17,815 bases of DNA from Anaerolineales bacterium (GCA_020060485.1 JAGVAB010000080.1:1-17815); one strand, 5' to 3'; counted from the first letter of the stretch, positions 6,733 through 13,359 are shown. Notes: generated by a model from the letters alone, not told the origin. Translations and numbers: made by a program.

Positions 6733-7378
6733 TGGATCGCCGCGCGGCATGAAAAGCAATACCCGCATTCTGCTGGAGCAGATGTTGGCCGGGTACACGG
6801 CAGCCGGCGGGCAGGCCGAGATTTCGCTGCATTATCTAGCCAAGACCAGCCAGCTTGCCGAGCAGGTGCAGGCCTATGCCGAAGCAGATTGTGTGATCCT
6901 GGCTTTCCCCCTGTACACCGATTCGATGCCCGGCATTGTCATGGCATTCATCGAAGCCATGGCAACTATTCACAAGAGCCCCGAGACCAGGATCGGTTTT
7001 CTGGTTCAATCCGGATTCCCGGAGGCGGTACACTCGGTGCATGTGGAGGCCTATCTGGAAAAATTGACCCGTCGTTTGGGAATCACCTACCTGGGTACGA
7101 TCATCAAGGGCGGGGTGGAAGGCATTCAGATGCAGTCGGAGAAAATGACAGCCAAATTTTTCACAGCCATGCAGGAATTTGGCAAAGACCTTGCCGAAAC
7201 AGGTAACTGGGACACGGTCAAGATCCAGGCATTACGCAAGCCCTACCGCTTTGGCCCGATGATGGTGGCAGGCTTCAAAGTCTTTGCCAAACTGGGACTG
7301 GTAAATTTTTACTGGAATATGAAACTGCGGGAGAATGATGCCTTCGACCGCAGATTTGACCGCCCGTATCAGCCATAA
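6713..7378 (+). CDS. Flavodoxin-fold NAD(P)H-dependent oxidoreductase, Cys-motif-less paralogue
   Basis: Another flavodoxin-like FMN reductase-family protein, 221 residues. It has a clean FMN phosphate loop, FNGSPRGMKSNTRILLEQML (residues 6-25), and the second flavin-contacting segment CVILAFPLYTDSMPGIVMAF. It lacks the CxxCxxC motif seen in its upstream partner. The C-terminal ~50 residues (from KIQALRKPYRFGPM) form a basic/aromatic extension. The start is fixed by AGAGGAGG 6 bases upstream and by the 20-bp overlap with the preceding gene. The two genes form a coupled pair, so a heteromeric flavoprotein in which only one subunit carries the Cys cluster is possible. A bidirectional terminator within the repeat at 7396-7517 follows. 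Confidence 0.88.
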   Translation: MKLAVFNGSPRGMKSNTRILLEQMLAGYTAAGGQAEISLHYLAKTSQLAEQVQAYAEADCVILAFPLYTDSMPGIVMAFIEAMATIHKSPETRIGFLVQSGFPEAVHSVHVEAYLEKLTRRLGITYLGTIIKGGVEGIQMQSEKMTAKFFTAMQEFGKDLAETGNWDTVKIQALRKPYRFGPMMVAGFKVFAKLGLVNFYWNMKLRENDAFDRRFDRPYQP

Positions 7379-7395
7379 ATCATATTCTGCTTCAT

Positions 7396-7517
7396 TTTGA
7401 TGGATATTCGCTTACTGGTGAGAAAACAAAAGTCCGCATACCGCGGACTTTTTGTTGAGAGAACCGGTCACTGAGCTTGTATCATCCCCGTATGGGGGTT
7501 GGAGTGTCCGGTTTGAT
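7396..7517. repeat. dispersed ~121-bp element, copy 1, carrying a terminator
   Basis: This stretch matches 10872-10992 almost throughout, beginning TTTGATGGATATT and ending CCGGTTTGAT, with few substitutions and a 1-bp indel. Inside is a 10-bp stem AAAAGTCCGC / GCGGACTTTT (7428-7437 and 7443-7452) followed by TTGTT, which works as a terminator on either strand. A second, less conserved small hairpin (CCCC-GTAT-GGGG) sits near 7486-7497. It lies directly after the flavoprotein pair. Confidence 0.85.
7428..7455 (+). terminator. Terminator after the flavoprotein pair (within repeat copy 1)
   Basis: The stem AAAAGTCCGC/GCGGACTTTT with loop ATACC is followed by TTGTT, 50 bp after the stop codon. 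The A-run on its left makes it potentially bidirectional. Confidence 0.75.
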
Positions 7518-7573
7518 GGTTGACTGTTTTTCAAAACCTGGCAAGTGTCAGGCCAGGCAGGCTGCAAGGGTCG

Positions 7574-7612
7574 CGACTCGTGAACAAGTTGTGAAGATCT
7601 TGTAGAGAGTCG
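7574..7612 (+). promoter_or_regulatory. probable response-regulator binding region upstream of the two-component operon
   Basis: TGTGAAG (7590-7596), four bases, then TGTAGAG (7601-7607) make an 11-bp-spaced direct repeat of the kind bound by OmpR/PhoB dimers. It resembles TGTGAAG-N4-TATGAAG before the DUF2202 gene. It lies within an inverted repeat, CGACTC/GAGTCG (7574-7579 and 7607-7612), with inner arms ACAAG/CTTGT. Autoregulation is inferred. Confidence 0.45.
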
Positions 7613-7644
7613 ATGAAGCGAGAATCTTTATGCTTGAGGTTGTT

Positions 7645-7650
7645 GTATAA
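7645..7650 (+). promoter_or_regulatory. -10 element TATAAT just before the response regulator start
   Basis: A consensus TATAAT ends 7 bases before ATG 7658, so transcription would begin at or next to the start codon (leaderless mRNA). No good -35 is seen; a regulator bound at 7590-7607 could compensate. If the ATG at 7613 is used instead, this hexamer is coincidental. Confidence 0.35.
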
Positions 7651-7657
7651 TGGCGAT

Positions 7658-8344
7658 ATGGTTACTGTCTTGATCATTGAAGATGAAAGAGAGCTGGTCA
7701 AGGTTCTCAAGGCGTATCTGGAGAATGCCGGCTATCATGTTTTAACTGCCGAGCGGGGTGACAGCGGTTTATCCAGCTGGCAGCAGAATAAACCCGACAT
7801 GGTGCTGCTGGACCTTAACTTGCCTGGGCTGGATGGCCTGGAAATTGCCAAGGAAATCCGCCGCCAGGGTGACACGCCATTGATCATGGTCACGGCTCGG
7901 GTTGAAGAAGTAGACCGCTTGATTGGTTTGGAGATTGGTGCGGATGATTACATCACCAAGCCCTACTCTCCCCGCGAAGTGGTTGCCCGGGTGAAGACTG
8001 TGCTACGCCGGGCCGGCGCGGCACAAGTGGACGCACATATGATCCGCGTGGCTGACCTTGTGGTTGATCTGGACGCCTATACGGTTACGCAGGGGGAACA
8101 AGTGTTGAAATTGACGCCGACCGAGTTTGGCATCCTGACCACACTTGCCCGCCAGCCGGGACGTGTTTTTAGCAGGATGCAATTGCTAGAGGCTGCCCAG
8201 GGTGATGCATTTGAAGGTCTTGAACGGACGATTGACGCACATATCAAAAATCTTCGTCAAAAACTAGCCGAGCATGGAAAAAACCGTCAATATATCGAGA
8301 CGGTATTTGGAATCGGTTACCGCTTTTTCAGGGACGAGGAGTAG
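7658..8344 (+). CDS. OmpR/PhoB-family response regulator
   Basis: This is a cytoplasmic DNA-binding response regulator, partner of the kinase directly downstream. The receiver domain (residues ~2-115) has the acidic pair E8/D9, phospho-acceptor D52 (LLDLNLPGLDG), switch T79, Y98 and K101 (DDYITKPYSP). A winged-helix effector domain (~125-228) follows, with LTPTEFGILTTLARQPGRVFSR (split here for length: LTPTEFGILTTLA, RQPGRVFSR), RTIDAHIKNLRQKL and the C-terminal hairpin FGIGYRFF. I chose ATG 7658 because receiver domains start just before VTVLIIEDE, giving 228 residues. The frame extends to an ATG at 7613, adding 15 residues that look unlike the family. The kinase start lies 5 bases beyond its stop, and the kinase's ribosome binding site is inside this gene. 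Confidence 0.93.
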   Translation: MVTVLIIEDERELVKVLKAYLENAGYHVLTAERGDSGLSSWQQNKPDMVLLDLNLPGLDGLEIAKEIRRQGDTPLIMVTARVEEVDRLIGLEIGADDYITKPYSPREVVARVKTVLRRAGAAQVDAHMIRVADLVVDLDAYTVTQGEQVLKLTPTEFGILTTLARQPGRVFSRMQLLEAAQGDAFEGLERTIDAHIKNLRQKLAEHGKNRQYIETVFGIGYRFFRDEE

Positions 8345-8349
8345 ATGAT

Positions 8350-9711
8350 TTGCGAATTCGCCTTTTCCTCAGTTATCTGCTTGTAATTGCATTATCCTTG
8401 CTGGGGGTTTCACTGCTTGTTCGACAAAGTGCACAGGTTGAAGTGCGGGCCTTCCTGGGGCGTGGCGGGTTACTTGGCGCGGAATCCCTTGTGGAGGAAC
8501 TCGAAAATTGGTATACGGTCTTTGCCAGCTGGGAAGGCGTGGAGGCGATCATGCCGCGCGAATCCGGCCAGGGAAACGGGCAGGAAAGCAGTACCCATGG
8601 TTCGGGTTACCGCAGGTTGTCCTCCCTGCGCTTGGTGGATGCGGATGGAAATCTGATTTATGACCCGGCGGCTTCAGGTGCTGATCGGTTGAGCGCGGAA
8701 GAAATGGAGAATGGTATTCCGCTGATCGTGCAAGGTTACGTGGCCGGCTATCTGGTGCCGCTGCAGGCGGAGGGGCAGGCTGGTGCACAATTTGAAGAGC
8801 GTTTTCTTGAACGTATAAATCATGCATCGCTGATTGCGGCGGCAATCTCTGGGGCGGCATCTGTGGTTTTGGCTTTCCTGCTGGCGTATTTCATGCTCAG
8901 GCCGGTTAATTCGCTCGTTCAGGCTACCGAAAAGCTGGCAGATGGAGATCTTTCTACCCGCGTGAAGATCATTAAACCGGAAGAACTTGCCCGGCTGGGG
9001 GAAACTTTCAACCAGATGGCAGATGCCCTGGAAGAATCGGCCAAAAGACGGAAAGCCCTGACGGCAGATATTGCTCATGAATTGCGTACGCCGCTGGCGG
9101 TGCAGCGTGCCCATTTGGAAGCATTGATGGATGGGGTTTTCCCGATGACAGAGGATAGTATCGCAACTGTGCTGGAACAAAACCGGCTGCTGAATCGGCT
9201 GGTGGAGGACTTGCGCGTGATCACCCTGACTGATTCGGGCGAACTGAAGCTGCATCTTGCGCCCCAGAACATGTTTGCGCTGGTTAGCAATGCGGTGGAC
9301 CGGTTCTCTGCTGGGGCTAGAGAAAGGAATATTGAGATCATTCCCGTCCTGGAAAACAATCACAATGTACTGGCCGATGCAGAGAGGATACAGCAAATCC
9401 TGCATAATTTGCTGCAGAACGGCCTTCGCTATACTCCCGAAGGTGGAACCTTATATATCAACCTTACTTATGATGACAATACTGCCATTCTGACCCTGCG
9501 TGATACAGGGGACGGCATTCCAGAAGAAGCCCTGCCGTATATTTTTGACCGTTTTTACCGCGCCGAGCGCTCGCGCTCCAAGGCGGCAGGGGGTACCGGA
9601 CTGGGGCTATCGATTGCGCGCAATCTAGCTGAAGCGCATCAGGGCAGCCTGAGGGCTGCCAACCACACAGACGGCGGTGCGGTGTTCACGCTGACCCTGC
9701 CGCTATACTAG
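8350..9711 (+). CDS. HAMP-domain sensor histidine kinase (TTG start)
   Basis: This is a membrane sensor kinase that phosphorylates the preceding response regulator. The order is: membrane helix ~4-24, extracytoplasmic sensor ~25-158 (Gly/Ser-rich near 70-90, with a PAS/Cache-like VDADGNLIYDPA segment), second helix ~160-183, HAMP ~184-236, then HisKA with phospho-acceptor H243 (ADIAHELRTPLA). The ATPase domain has the N box LHNLLQNGLRYTPEGG (N353, N357), G1 DTGDGIP (D385, D388), F box FDRFYRAERS and G2 GGTGLGLSIA. The start is TTG 8350: GAGGAG (8336-8341) lies 8 bases before it, and an ATG at 8345 is out of frame and soon stops. The product is 453 residues. Only 5 bases separate it from the regulator. 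The architecture resembles BaeS-type envelope-stress kinases, but the signal is unknown. Confidence 0.95.
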   Translation: MRIRLFLSYLLVIALSLLGVSLLVRQSAQVEVRAFLGRGGLLGAESLVEELENWYTVFASWEGVEAIMPRESGQGNGQESSTHGSGYRRLSSLRLVDADGNLIYDPAASGADRLSAEEMENGIPLIVQGYVAGYLVPLQAEGQAGAQFEERFLERINHASLIAAAISGAASVVLAFLLAYFMLRPVNSLVQATEKLADGDLSTRVKIIKPEELARLGETFNQMADALEESAKRRKALTADIAHELRTPLAVQRAHLEALMDGVFPMTEDSIATVLEQNRLLNRLVEDLRVITLTDSGELKLHLAPQNMFALVSNAVDRFSAGARERNIEIIPVLENNHNVLADAERIQQILHNLLQNGLRYTPEGGTLYINLTYDDNTAILTLRDTGDGIPEEALPYIFDRFYRAERSRSKAAGGTGLGLSIARNLAEAHQGSLRAANHTDGGAVFTLTLPLY

Positions 9712-9744
9712 GGTTGAGCGGTGTTTCATTCAGTTTTCATAAAT

Positions 9745-9829
9745 ATTGCAGTAAGGATGTTTTTTCTTGTAGTAACGACTTCAGTCGTTCAGCACGTAAT
9801 GAGATGGCCGCCAAAGTGATTACTGCAAT
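9745..9829. repeat. 85-bp segment bounded by 10-bp inverted repeats
   Basis: ATTGCAGTAA (9745-9754) and TTACTGCAAT (9820-9829) are perfect inverted ends. Between them is a hairpin AACGACT/AGTCGTT (9774-9789). The layout resembles a small non-autonomous element, but only one copy is present here and no target duplication is evident. Confidence 0.4.
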
Positions 9830-9886
9830 GCTCTAAAGATGAACGATTGACCTACCTAGAAACAGGTTAATATTGGGGACTGCTTT

Positions 9887-9926
9887 GCACAGGTTTCGAA
9901 AAGGTTGGAAACCTGTGCTTTATTTT
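9887..9926 (+). terminator. Rho-independent terminator after the two-component operon
   Basis: GCACAGGTTTC pairs perfectly with GAAACCTGTGC (9887-9897 and 9908-9918, 10-base loop), followed by TTTATTTT. It lies 175 bp after the kinase stop, with no gene between. Confidence 0.8.
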
Positions 9927-9990
9927 AAACTGGAACTTTCGCACTCAATGTGATTTTCCAACCTACGTGAATCACAACAGCTTAAAACCC

Positions 9991-10022
9991 TGGCAAGGTG
10001 GGTTGCCACCCCACCCTTTTTT
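9991..10022 (+). terminator. overlapping hairpins with T-run ahead of the lipoprotein gene
   Basis: Two mutually exclusive hairpins share bases. TGGCAA (9991-9996) can pair with TTGCCA (10003-10008). GGTGGG (9997-10002) can pair with CCCACC (10010-10015), which is followed by CTTTTTTC. The second looks like a weak terminator. It lies upstream of the lipoprotein promoter, so it more likely ends read-through than attenuates that gene. Confidence 0.35.
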
Positions 10023-10041
10023 CATTAGATTGCTATCTTTT

Positions 10042-10074
10042 CTTCATATCTTCTTCACAGGCGGCTTGTATATT
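10042..10074 (+). promoter_or_regulatory. PhoB-type direct repeat and -10 of the DUF2202 lipoprotein gene
   Basis: CTTCATA (10042-10048), TCTT, CTTCACA (10053-10059) is an 11-bp-spaced direct repeat very like a Pho-type box. TATATT (10069-10074) follows 9 bases later. No usable -35 exists, and the spacing is that of promoters activated by an OmpR-family regulator bound in place of the -35. The two-component pair directly upstream is the obvious candidate. Confidence 0.55.
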
Positions 10075-10110
10075 TAGTCCATCCAATGAAGGATGAAAGG
10101 AAACTTTGAA

Positions 10111-10866
10111 ATGAAAAATAAAAATCTGAAAAAGTCAATCATGATCATCGTATCGCTGGCTGTAATGACTCTGGGTGTTGCCTGCACTTCTGCAGGCACA
10201 GTTGGTGAGGTACAAGCAGGTGAGACGCCAGTGGCGCAGGTTTCCAGTACTGCGGTAAGCGAACCGGTTGCAGTAGAACCAGCGTTTGTTTCGGATGGCG
10301 TATTGACCAATGCCGAGGTGGAAGGCTTGCTATACATGCGCGAAGAGGAGAAATTGGCTGGTGATGTCTACCGCTATTTCTATGAAATGTATGGAAATCC
10401 GGTTTTCCAGAACATTGCTTCCAGCGAGGATGCACATGCCAATTCTGTGCTGAACCTGCTCACCCGCTATGATATTGCCGACCCCGTTGTTGCAGAGCCA
10501 GGTGTGTTCACCAATCCGGACCTGCAGGCGCTGTATGATCAATTGATTGCCCAGGGCAGCCAGTCTTTACAAGATGCGTTGCCGGTTGGCGCCGCAATCG
10601 AAGAGATTGATATCCTCGATATTGAAGATCGCATTGCCCAAACGGATAAAGCCGATATTCAGTTGGTTTACCAGAATTTGATCGCCGGTTCTGAAAATCA
10701 CCTGCGTGCTTTTGTGCGCGTGCTGGGGAATAAGTCGAGTGTCGTATATGTACCGCAGTATATCTCGCAGGAACGATATGACGAGATCATGCAAGGTGAA
10801 ATTGGGGCAGGCCCATCAGGGAACGGTCAGGTTGGTAAGGGTGGTGGAAGACGCTGGAATCCTTGA
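10111..10866 (+). CDS. DUF2202 ferritin-like lipoprotein
   Basis: This is an exported lipoprotein with a DUF2202 (ferritin-like four-helix) domain. Residues 1-24 are a lipoprotein signal (basic KNKNLKK, hydrophobic core, then LGVA-C), so C25 would be lipidated. A low-complexity Val/Ala/Pro linker runs to ~60, and the DUF2202 domain spans ~63-215. Candidate metal ligands sit on its helices: E78-E80 (MREEEKLAGDVY), E106 and H109 (SSEDAHA), and E195 and H197 (AGSENHLRAF). A Gly/Arg-rich tail ends the protein. The start is ATG 10111 because AAAGGA (10096-10101) is 9 bases upstream. The in-frame ATG at 10093 overlaps that site. The product is 251 residues. Function is unproven; metal binding or oxidative-stress protection at the cell surface is a family-level guess. 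Its promoter suggests control by the adjacent two-component system. Confidence 0.9.
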   Translation: MKNKNLKKSIMIIVSLAVMTLGVACTSAGTVGEVQAGETPVAQVSSTAVSEPVAVEPAFVSDGVLTNAEVEGLLYMREEEKLAGDVYRYFYEMYGNPVFQNIASSEDAHANSVLNLLTRYDIADPVVAEPGVFTNPDLQALYDQLIAQGSQSLQDALPVGAAIEEIDILDIEDRIAQTDKADIQLVYQNLIAGSENHLRAFVRVLGNKSSVVYVPQYISQERYDEIMQGEIGAGPSGNGQVGKGGGRRWNP

Positions 10867-10871
10867 TCACG

Positions 10872-10992
10872 TTTGATGGATATTGGCTTACAGGTGAGAA
10901 AACAAAAGTCCGCATACCGCGGACTTTTGTTGAGAGAACCGGTCACTGAGCTTGTATCATCCCCGTATGCGGGGCGAAGTTTCCGGTTTGAT
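10872..10992. repeat. dispersed ~121-bp element, copy 2, between converging genes
   Basis: Near-identical to 7396-7517. The terminator stem AAAAGTCCGC/GCGGACTTTT (10904-10913 and 10919-10928) is unchanged. The second hairpin here is CCCCG-TATG-CGGGG, which pairs better than in copy 1. It sits between the plus-strand lipoprotein gene and the minus-strand DUF6485 gene, where a bidirectional terminator is useful. Confidence 0.85.
10904..10930. terminator. bidirectional terminator between lipoprotein and DUF6485 genes
   Basis: The stem AAAAGTCCGC/GCGGACTTTT has an A-run on its left (AAAACAAAA) and a T-run on its right (TTTTGTT), so it can end transcripts from both sides. It lies 38 bp after the lipoprotein stop and ~90 bp after the minus-strand operon. 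Confidence 0.75.
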
Positions 10993-11018
10993 TTTGTGCC
11001 GCTGCTTCGTCTTGTTGA

Positions 11019-11222
11019 TTAAACCTGTCCTGATTGCACCAATCGGGCAAAATGCTCGAAAGAGCGGTCATAGGTGCGCTCTGCTGAATCAGGGAAGCAG
11101 CATGCGGGCAGTTCACGGGCGCGCAGGTGGTATTGCAGGCAATCACAGCATACGCCCTTGCGGGAGCAGGGGCTGTAGCTGCAATTGCAGTTGACCAGAT
11201 TGCGTTCTTTTTTGCATTCCAT
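11019..11222 (-). CDS. Small Cys-rich protein, DUF6485 family
   Basis: A 67-residue protein with nine cysteines (C3, C12, C14, C19, C25, C26, C28, C41, C42). It follows the DUF6485 pattern MECKKERNLVNCNCSYSPC, then RKGVCCDC, then YHLRARELPACCFP and a conserved acidic tail around ERTYDRSFEHFARL. The cysteine spacing suggests a metal or iron-sulfur site; no activity is known. The start is ATG 11222, 6 bases after AGGAGG. Another ATG at 11228 directly abuts that site and is unlikely. The GntR gene ends ~48 bp upstream in the same direction, with no terminator visible between, so the two are probably co-transcribed. A bidirectional terminator follows. Confidence 0.85.
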   Translation of the reverse strand: MECKKERNLVNCNCSYSPCSRKGVCCDCLQYHLRARELPACCFPDSAERTYDRSFEHFARLVQSGQV

Positions 11223-11270
11223 CGTCATCCTCCTGTGGTGAGCGGTGAAAGGCTGGGCGAGGCCAGCGGG

Positions 11271-11993
11271 TTAAAGGTACAGGCCGGGGCTGGGCAGGGT
11301 GCTTTTTTGGGTCAATGCTTCCAGTACCCGGTTTTGTGACATCTCGATTTCTTCGCGCATGATTTGCTCGGCCTGGTCGGGGTCGCGTTGCTGGATGGCT
11401 TGCGCCAGAGCGGTGTGCGCATGGTGCATTTCAGCGGCGCTGTCACGAATGCCCAGACCCAGGTGAAACAGACGGGTCAATTCGTCCAGCAGGTTGGAGA
11501 CAAGGTCCACCAGACGCTGGTTGCCCGAAAGACGGGCAATGGCCATGTGAAAATCACGGTTCTGGCCCAGAAAGACCTTGTAACTTTCCACGTTCTGGTA
11601 GATGTAACTGAAATCAGAGCGGGCGATCAACTGGTTCAACGCTTGCTGGGGTGCGCGCAGGGCGGCCAGGCGCACTGCTGCCACTTCCACGATCATGCGC
11701 AGTTCATACATCTCATGCACGTCTGAAAAGGTGATCGGGGTTACAACTGTTCCCAGGCGCGGCAGGGATTGCACAAAACCCTCCTGTGCCAGGCGCTGCA
11801 GCGCCTCCCGGACGGGAGTGATCCCGATCTGGTAACGCTCGGTGAGCACTGCCTGGGCGATCTGTTCACCCGGCGGCAATTCGCAGGTGATGATGTCGTT
11901 CTTGAGCAGGCGGTAGGCCTGCTCGGATAGGGATTCCTTGCTGTGGTTCATATTTGTGGTTCCCATGATTTCTTTTCGCACAGATGATTTCAT
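11271..11993 (-). CDS. GntR-family transcriptional regulator, FCD subfamily
   Basis: A dimeric DNA-binding regulator of 240 residues. The N-terminal winged helix-turn-helix (~21-85) contains LTERYQIGITPVREALQRL and the wing RLGTVVTP. The helical FCD effector domain (~92-225) has candidate metal/ligand residues D147, H149 (RDFHMAIARLSGN) and H193 (MHHAHTALAQAI). FCD regulators usually sense a small organic acid. Start choice is uncertain: ATG 11993, 11966 or 11951 are all in frame and none has a strong ribosome binding site; a TTG at 11996 is also open. It lies 85 bp downstream of the UPF0597 enzyme and ahead of DUF6485, all on minus. It is a candidate regulator of that operon and of the OFA transporter, whose promoter carries FCD-type palindromes. 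Confidence 0.92.
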   Translation of the reverse strand: MKSSVRKEIMGTTNMNHSKESLSEQAYRLLKNDIITCELPPGEQIAQAVLTERYQIGITPVREALQRLAQEGFVQSLPRLGTVVTPITFSDVHEMYELRMIVEVAAVRLAALRAPQQALNQLIARSDFSYIYQNVESYKVFLGQNRDFHMAIARLSGNQRLVDLVSNLLDELTRLFHLGLGIRDSAAEMHHAHTALAQAIQQRDPDQAEQIMREEIEMSQNRVLEALTQKSTLPSPGLYL

Positions 11994-12078
11994 CAAGCCT
12001 GTATGTTAATCCACCTGCTGCTCGAAGCATCTTTTTGTTGGCTGCGGGTGCAGTTGGATCGACAGTCTCGGTGTGCGT

Positions 12079-13359
12079 TTACTGATCTGCCCTCTGGCGG
12101 ATCATCTCCAGCACCAGGTGGTCTGTTTCCACCATGCCCGGGTCATTCACCCGGCCCAGGTTATGCAGGGTTTCCTCCAGGTTTTGCCCCACGATGCCGT
12201 TCTCTGGCGGAATGGAGGCTTGCTCCATTGCCAGGAAAGCCGCTTCCACGGCTGCCGAGACACCCCGGCTGACCTTGTAGGCGCAGGATTCTTTGGCGCC
12301 GTCACACAGGATGCCGGTGTAGGTTCCCAGCAGGGTTTGCATGGCGGCCAGCATGGCGGGGGTGTCGCCGCCCAGCAGAAAGACCGTGCCTGCCGCCACC
12401 CCGGCGGTGGGCGCCAGCGCCGAGCCGCAGTAGGCGGTCACCCGGCCGGTGTATTCCTTGATATATACGGTCAGCACAGAGCTGAGGATCAATGCCTGGA
12501 TGATCTTCTCACGCGGCGCAGCCAGGGCTTTGCCAACGGAATACATGCCCAGGAAGTTGGCGATGCCGTGATTCCCGCTGCCGGCGATTGACATGACCGG
12601 TACCGGCAGGCCGGCCATGCGCGCTTCGCTGGCAGCGCTGGTCCACAATTGTGCCTGCTGAATGGCTGCGTATGGCAGGGGTAGTTCGTCCTGCATCTTT
12701 TCCAGGGCGTGCCCCAGGCCGCCGGGCAACTGTGCCAGACCCGCCTGAGCCGCCTGCAGGTTGATGCGGGCCGCGTCCCACAGGAAATCATACTGGGCGG
12801 GGTTCTCATCCAGAGCAGCGTTGATCAACGTTTGCGCGGCCATGCCGCGGAAGTGGTACGTTTCTGTTTGTGACGCATCTTCTTCGCCGGAGAAGAAACA
12901 AACTTTGCCATCCCTGGTGATCTCGCGGACGTGCTGGTGACTGCCGCTGAGCGTGGCGGTTACCGTCAGACTTTCTTTTTTGACCACTGCTCTGGCATAG
13001 ATCAACTGGTCGGTTTGCGCCAGATGGATGCGCACTTTTTTCCCGGAGACCAGGGCCTGGGCTGCGGCAAGCTGGGAGGGCGTGGATTGTTCCAGGATCG
13101 AAAGCCCGGCTTGCGGGTTCTGGATCACACAACCCATGGCGGCGGCAATCGGCAAACCCCGTCCGCCGGTGCCGGGCACGCACACATTGATGCCATTCTT
13201 GAGGATGTTGGGACTGACGAAAAGGTCAATCTGGTCTGGCACGGCGCCCAGTTCTTTGGCGGCCACAGCCGTCAACAGGGCAATGCAGCCCACCTCGGTG
13301 CAGCCGGTGGAAAGGGCCATTTCCATTTGCAGTGCATCGCGAATTGGATGGGGAGGCAT
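12079..13359 (-). CDS. UPF0597 / CyuA-type [4Fe-4S] L-cysteine desulfidase (serine dehydratase alpha-like)
   Basis: An oxygen-sensitive iron-sulfur lyase. Characterised relatives (MJ1025-type desulfidase, CyuA/YhaM) break L-cysteine into pyruvate, ammonia and sulfide; serine dehydratase-like activity is an alternative. Hallmarks are STGCTEVG (C20), NVCVPGTGGRGLP (58-70), IAGSGNHGIANF (258-269), TAYCGSALAPTAG (C311) and LCDGAKESCAYK (C352, C359). Those four cysteines have the placement expected for cluster ligands. Length is 426 residues, as in relatives. The start is ATG 13359: AGGAG lies 7 bases before it. The open frame continues to 13524, but the extra 55 residues cross the promoter region. 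GntR and DUF6485 follow. The operon may use cysteine or a related amino acid and handle the sulfide or metal involved, which is inferred. Confidence 0.9.
   Translation of the reverse strand: MPPHPIRDALQMEMALSTGCTEVGCIALLTAVAAKELGAVPDQIDLFVSPNILKNGINVCVPGTGGRGLPIAAAMGCVIQNPQAGLSILEQSTPSQLAAAQALVSGKKVRIHLAQTDQLIYARAVVKKESLTVTATLSGSHQHVREITRDGKVCFFSGEEDASQTETYHFRGMAAQTLINAALDENPAQYDFLWDAARINLQAAQAGLAQLPGGLGHALEKMQDELPLPYAAIQQAQLWTSAASEARMAGLPVPVMSIAGSGNHGIANFLGMYSVGKALAAPREKIIQALILSSVLTVYIKEYTGRVTAYCGSALAPTAGVAAGTVFLLGGDTPAMLAAMQTLLGTYTGILCDGAKESCAYKVSRGVSAAVEAAFLAMEQASIPPENGIVGQNLEETLHNLGRVNDPGMVETDHLVLEMIRQRADQ

Larger units (their letters stand above)
9712..10110. other. gene-free region between kinase and lipoprotein genes
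   Basis: I see no gene here. It holds a possible weak regulator box just after the kinase (TTTCATT-N4-TTTCATA, 9724-9741), an 85-bp segment with inverted ends (9745-9829), a clear terminator at 9887-9926, a small hairpin cluster at 9991-10022, and the lipoprotein promoter region at 10042-10074. Confidence 0.7.

Noticed and set aside
8674..9405. 243-residue minus-strand frame antisense to the histidine kinase
   Set aside because: The kinase has every expected motif; the antisense frame has none.
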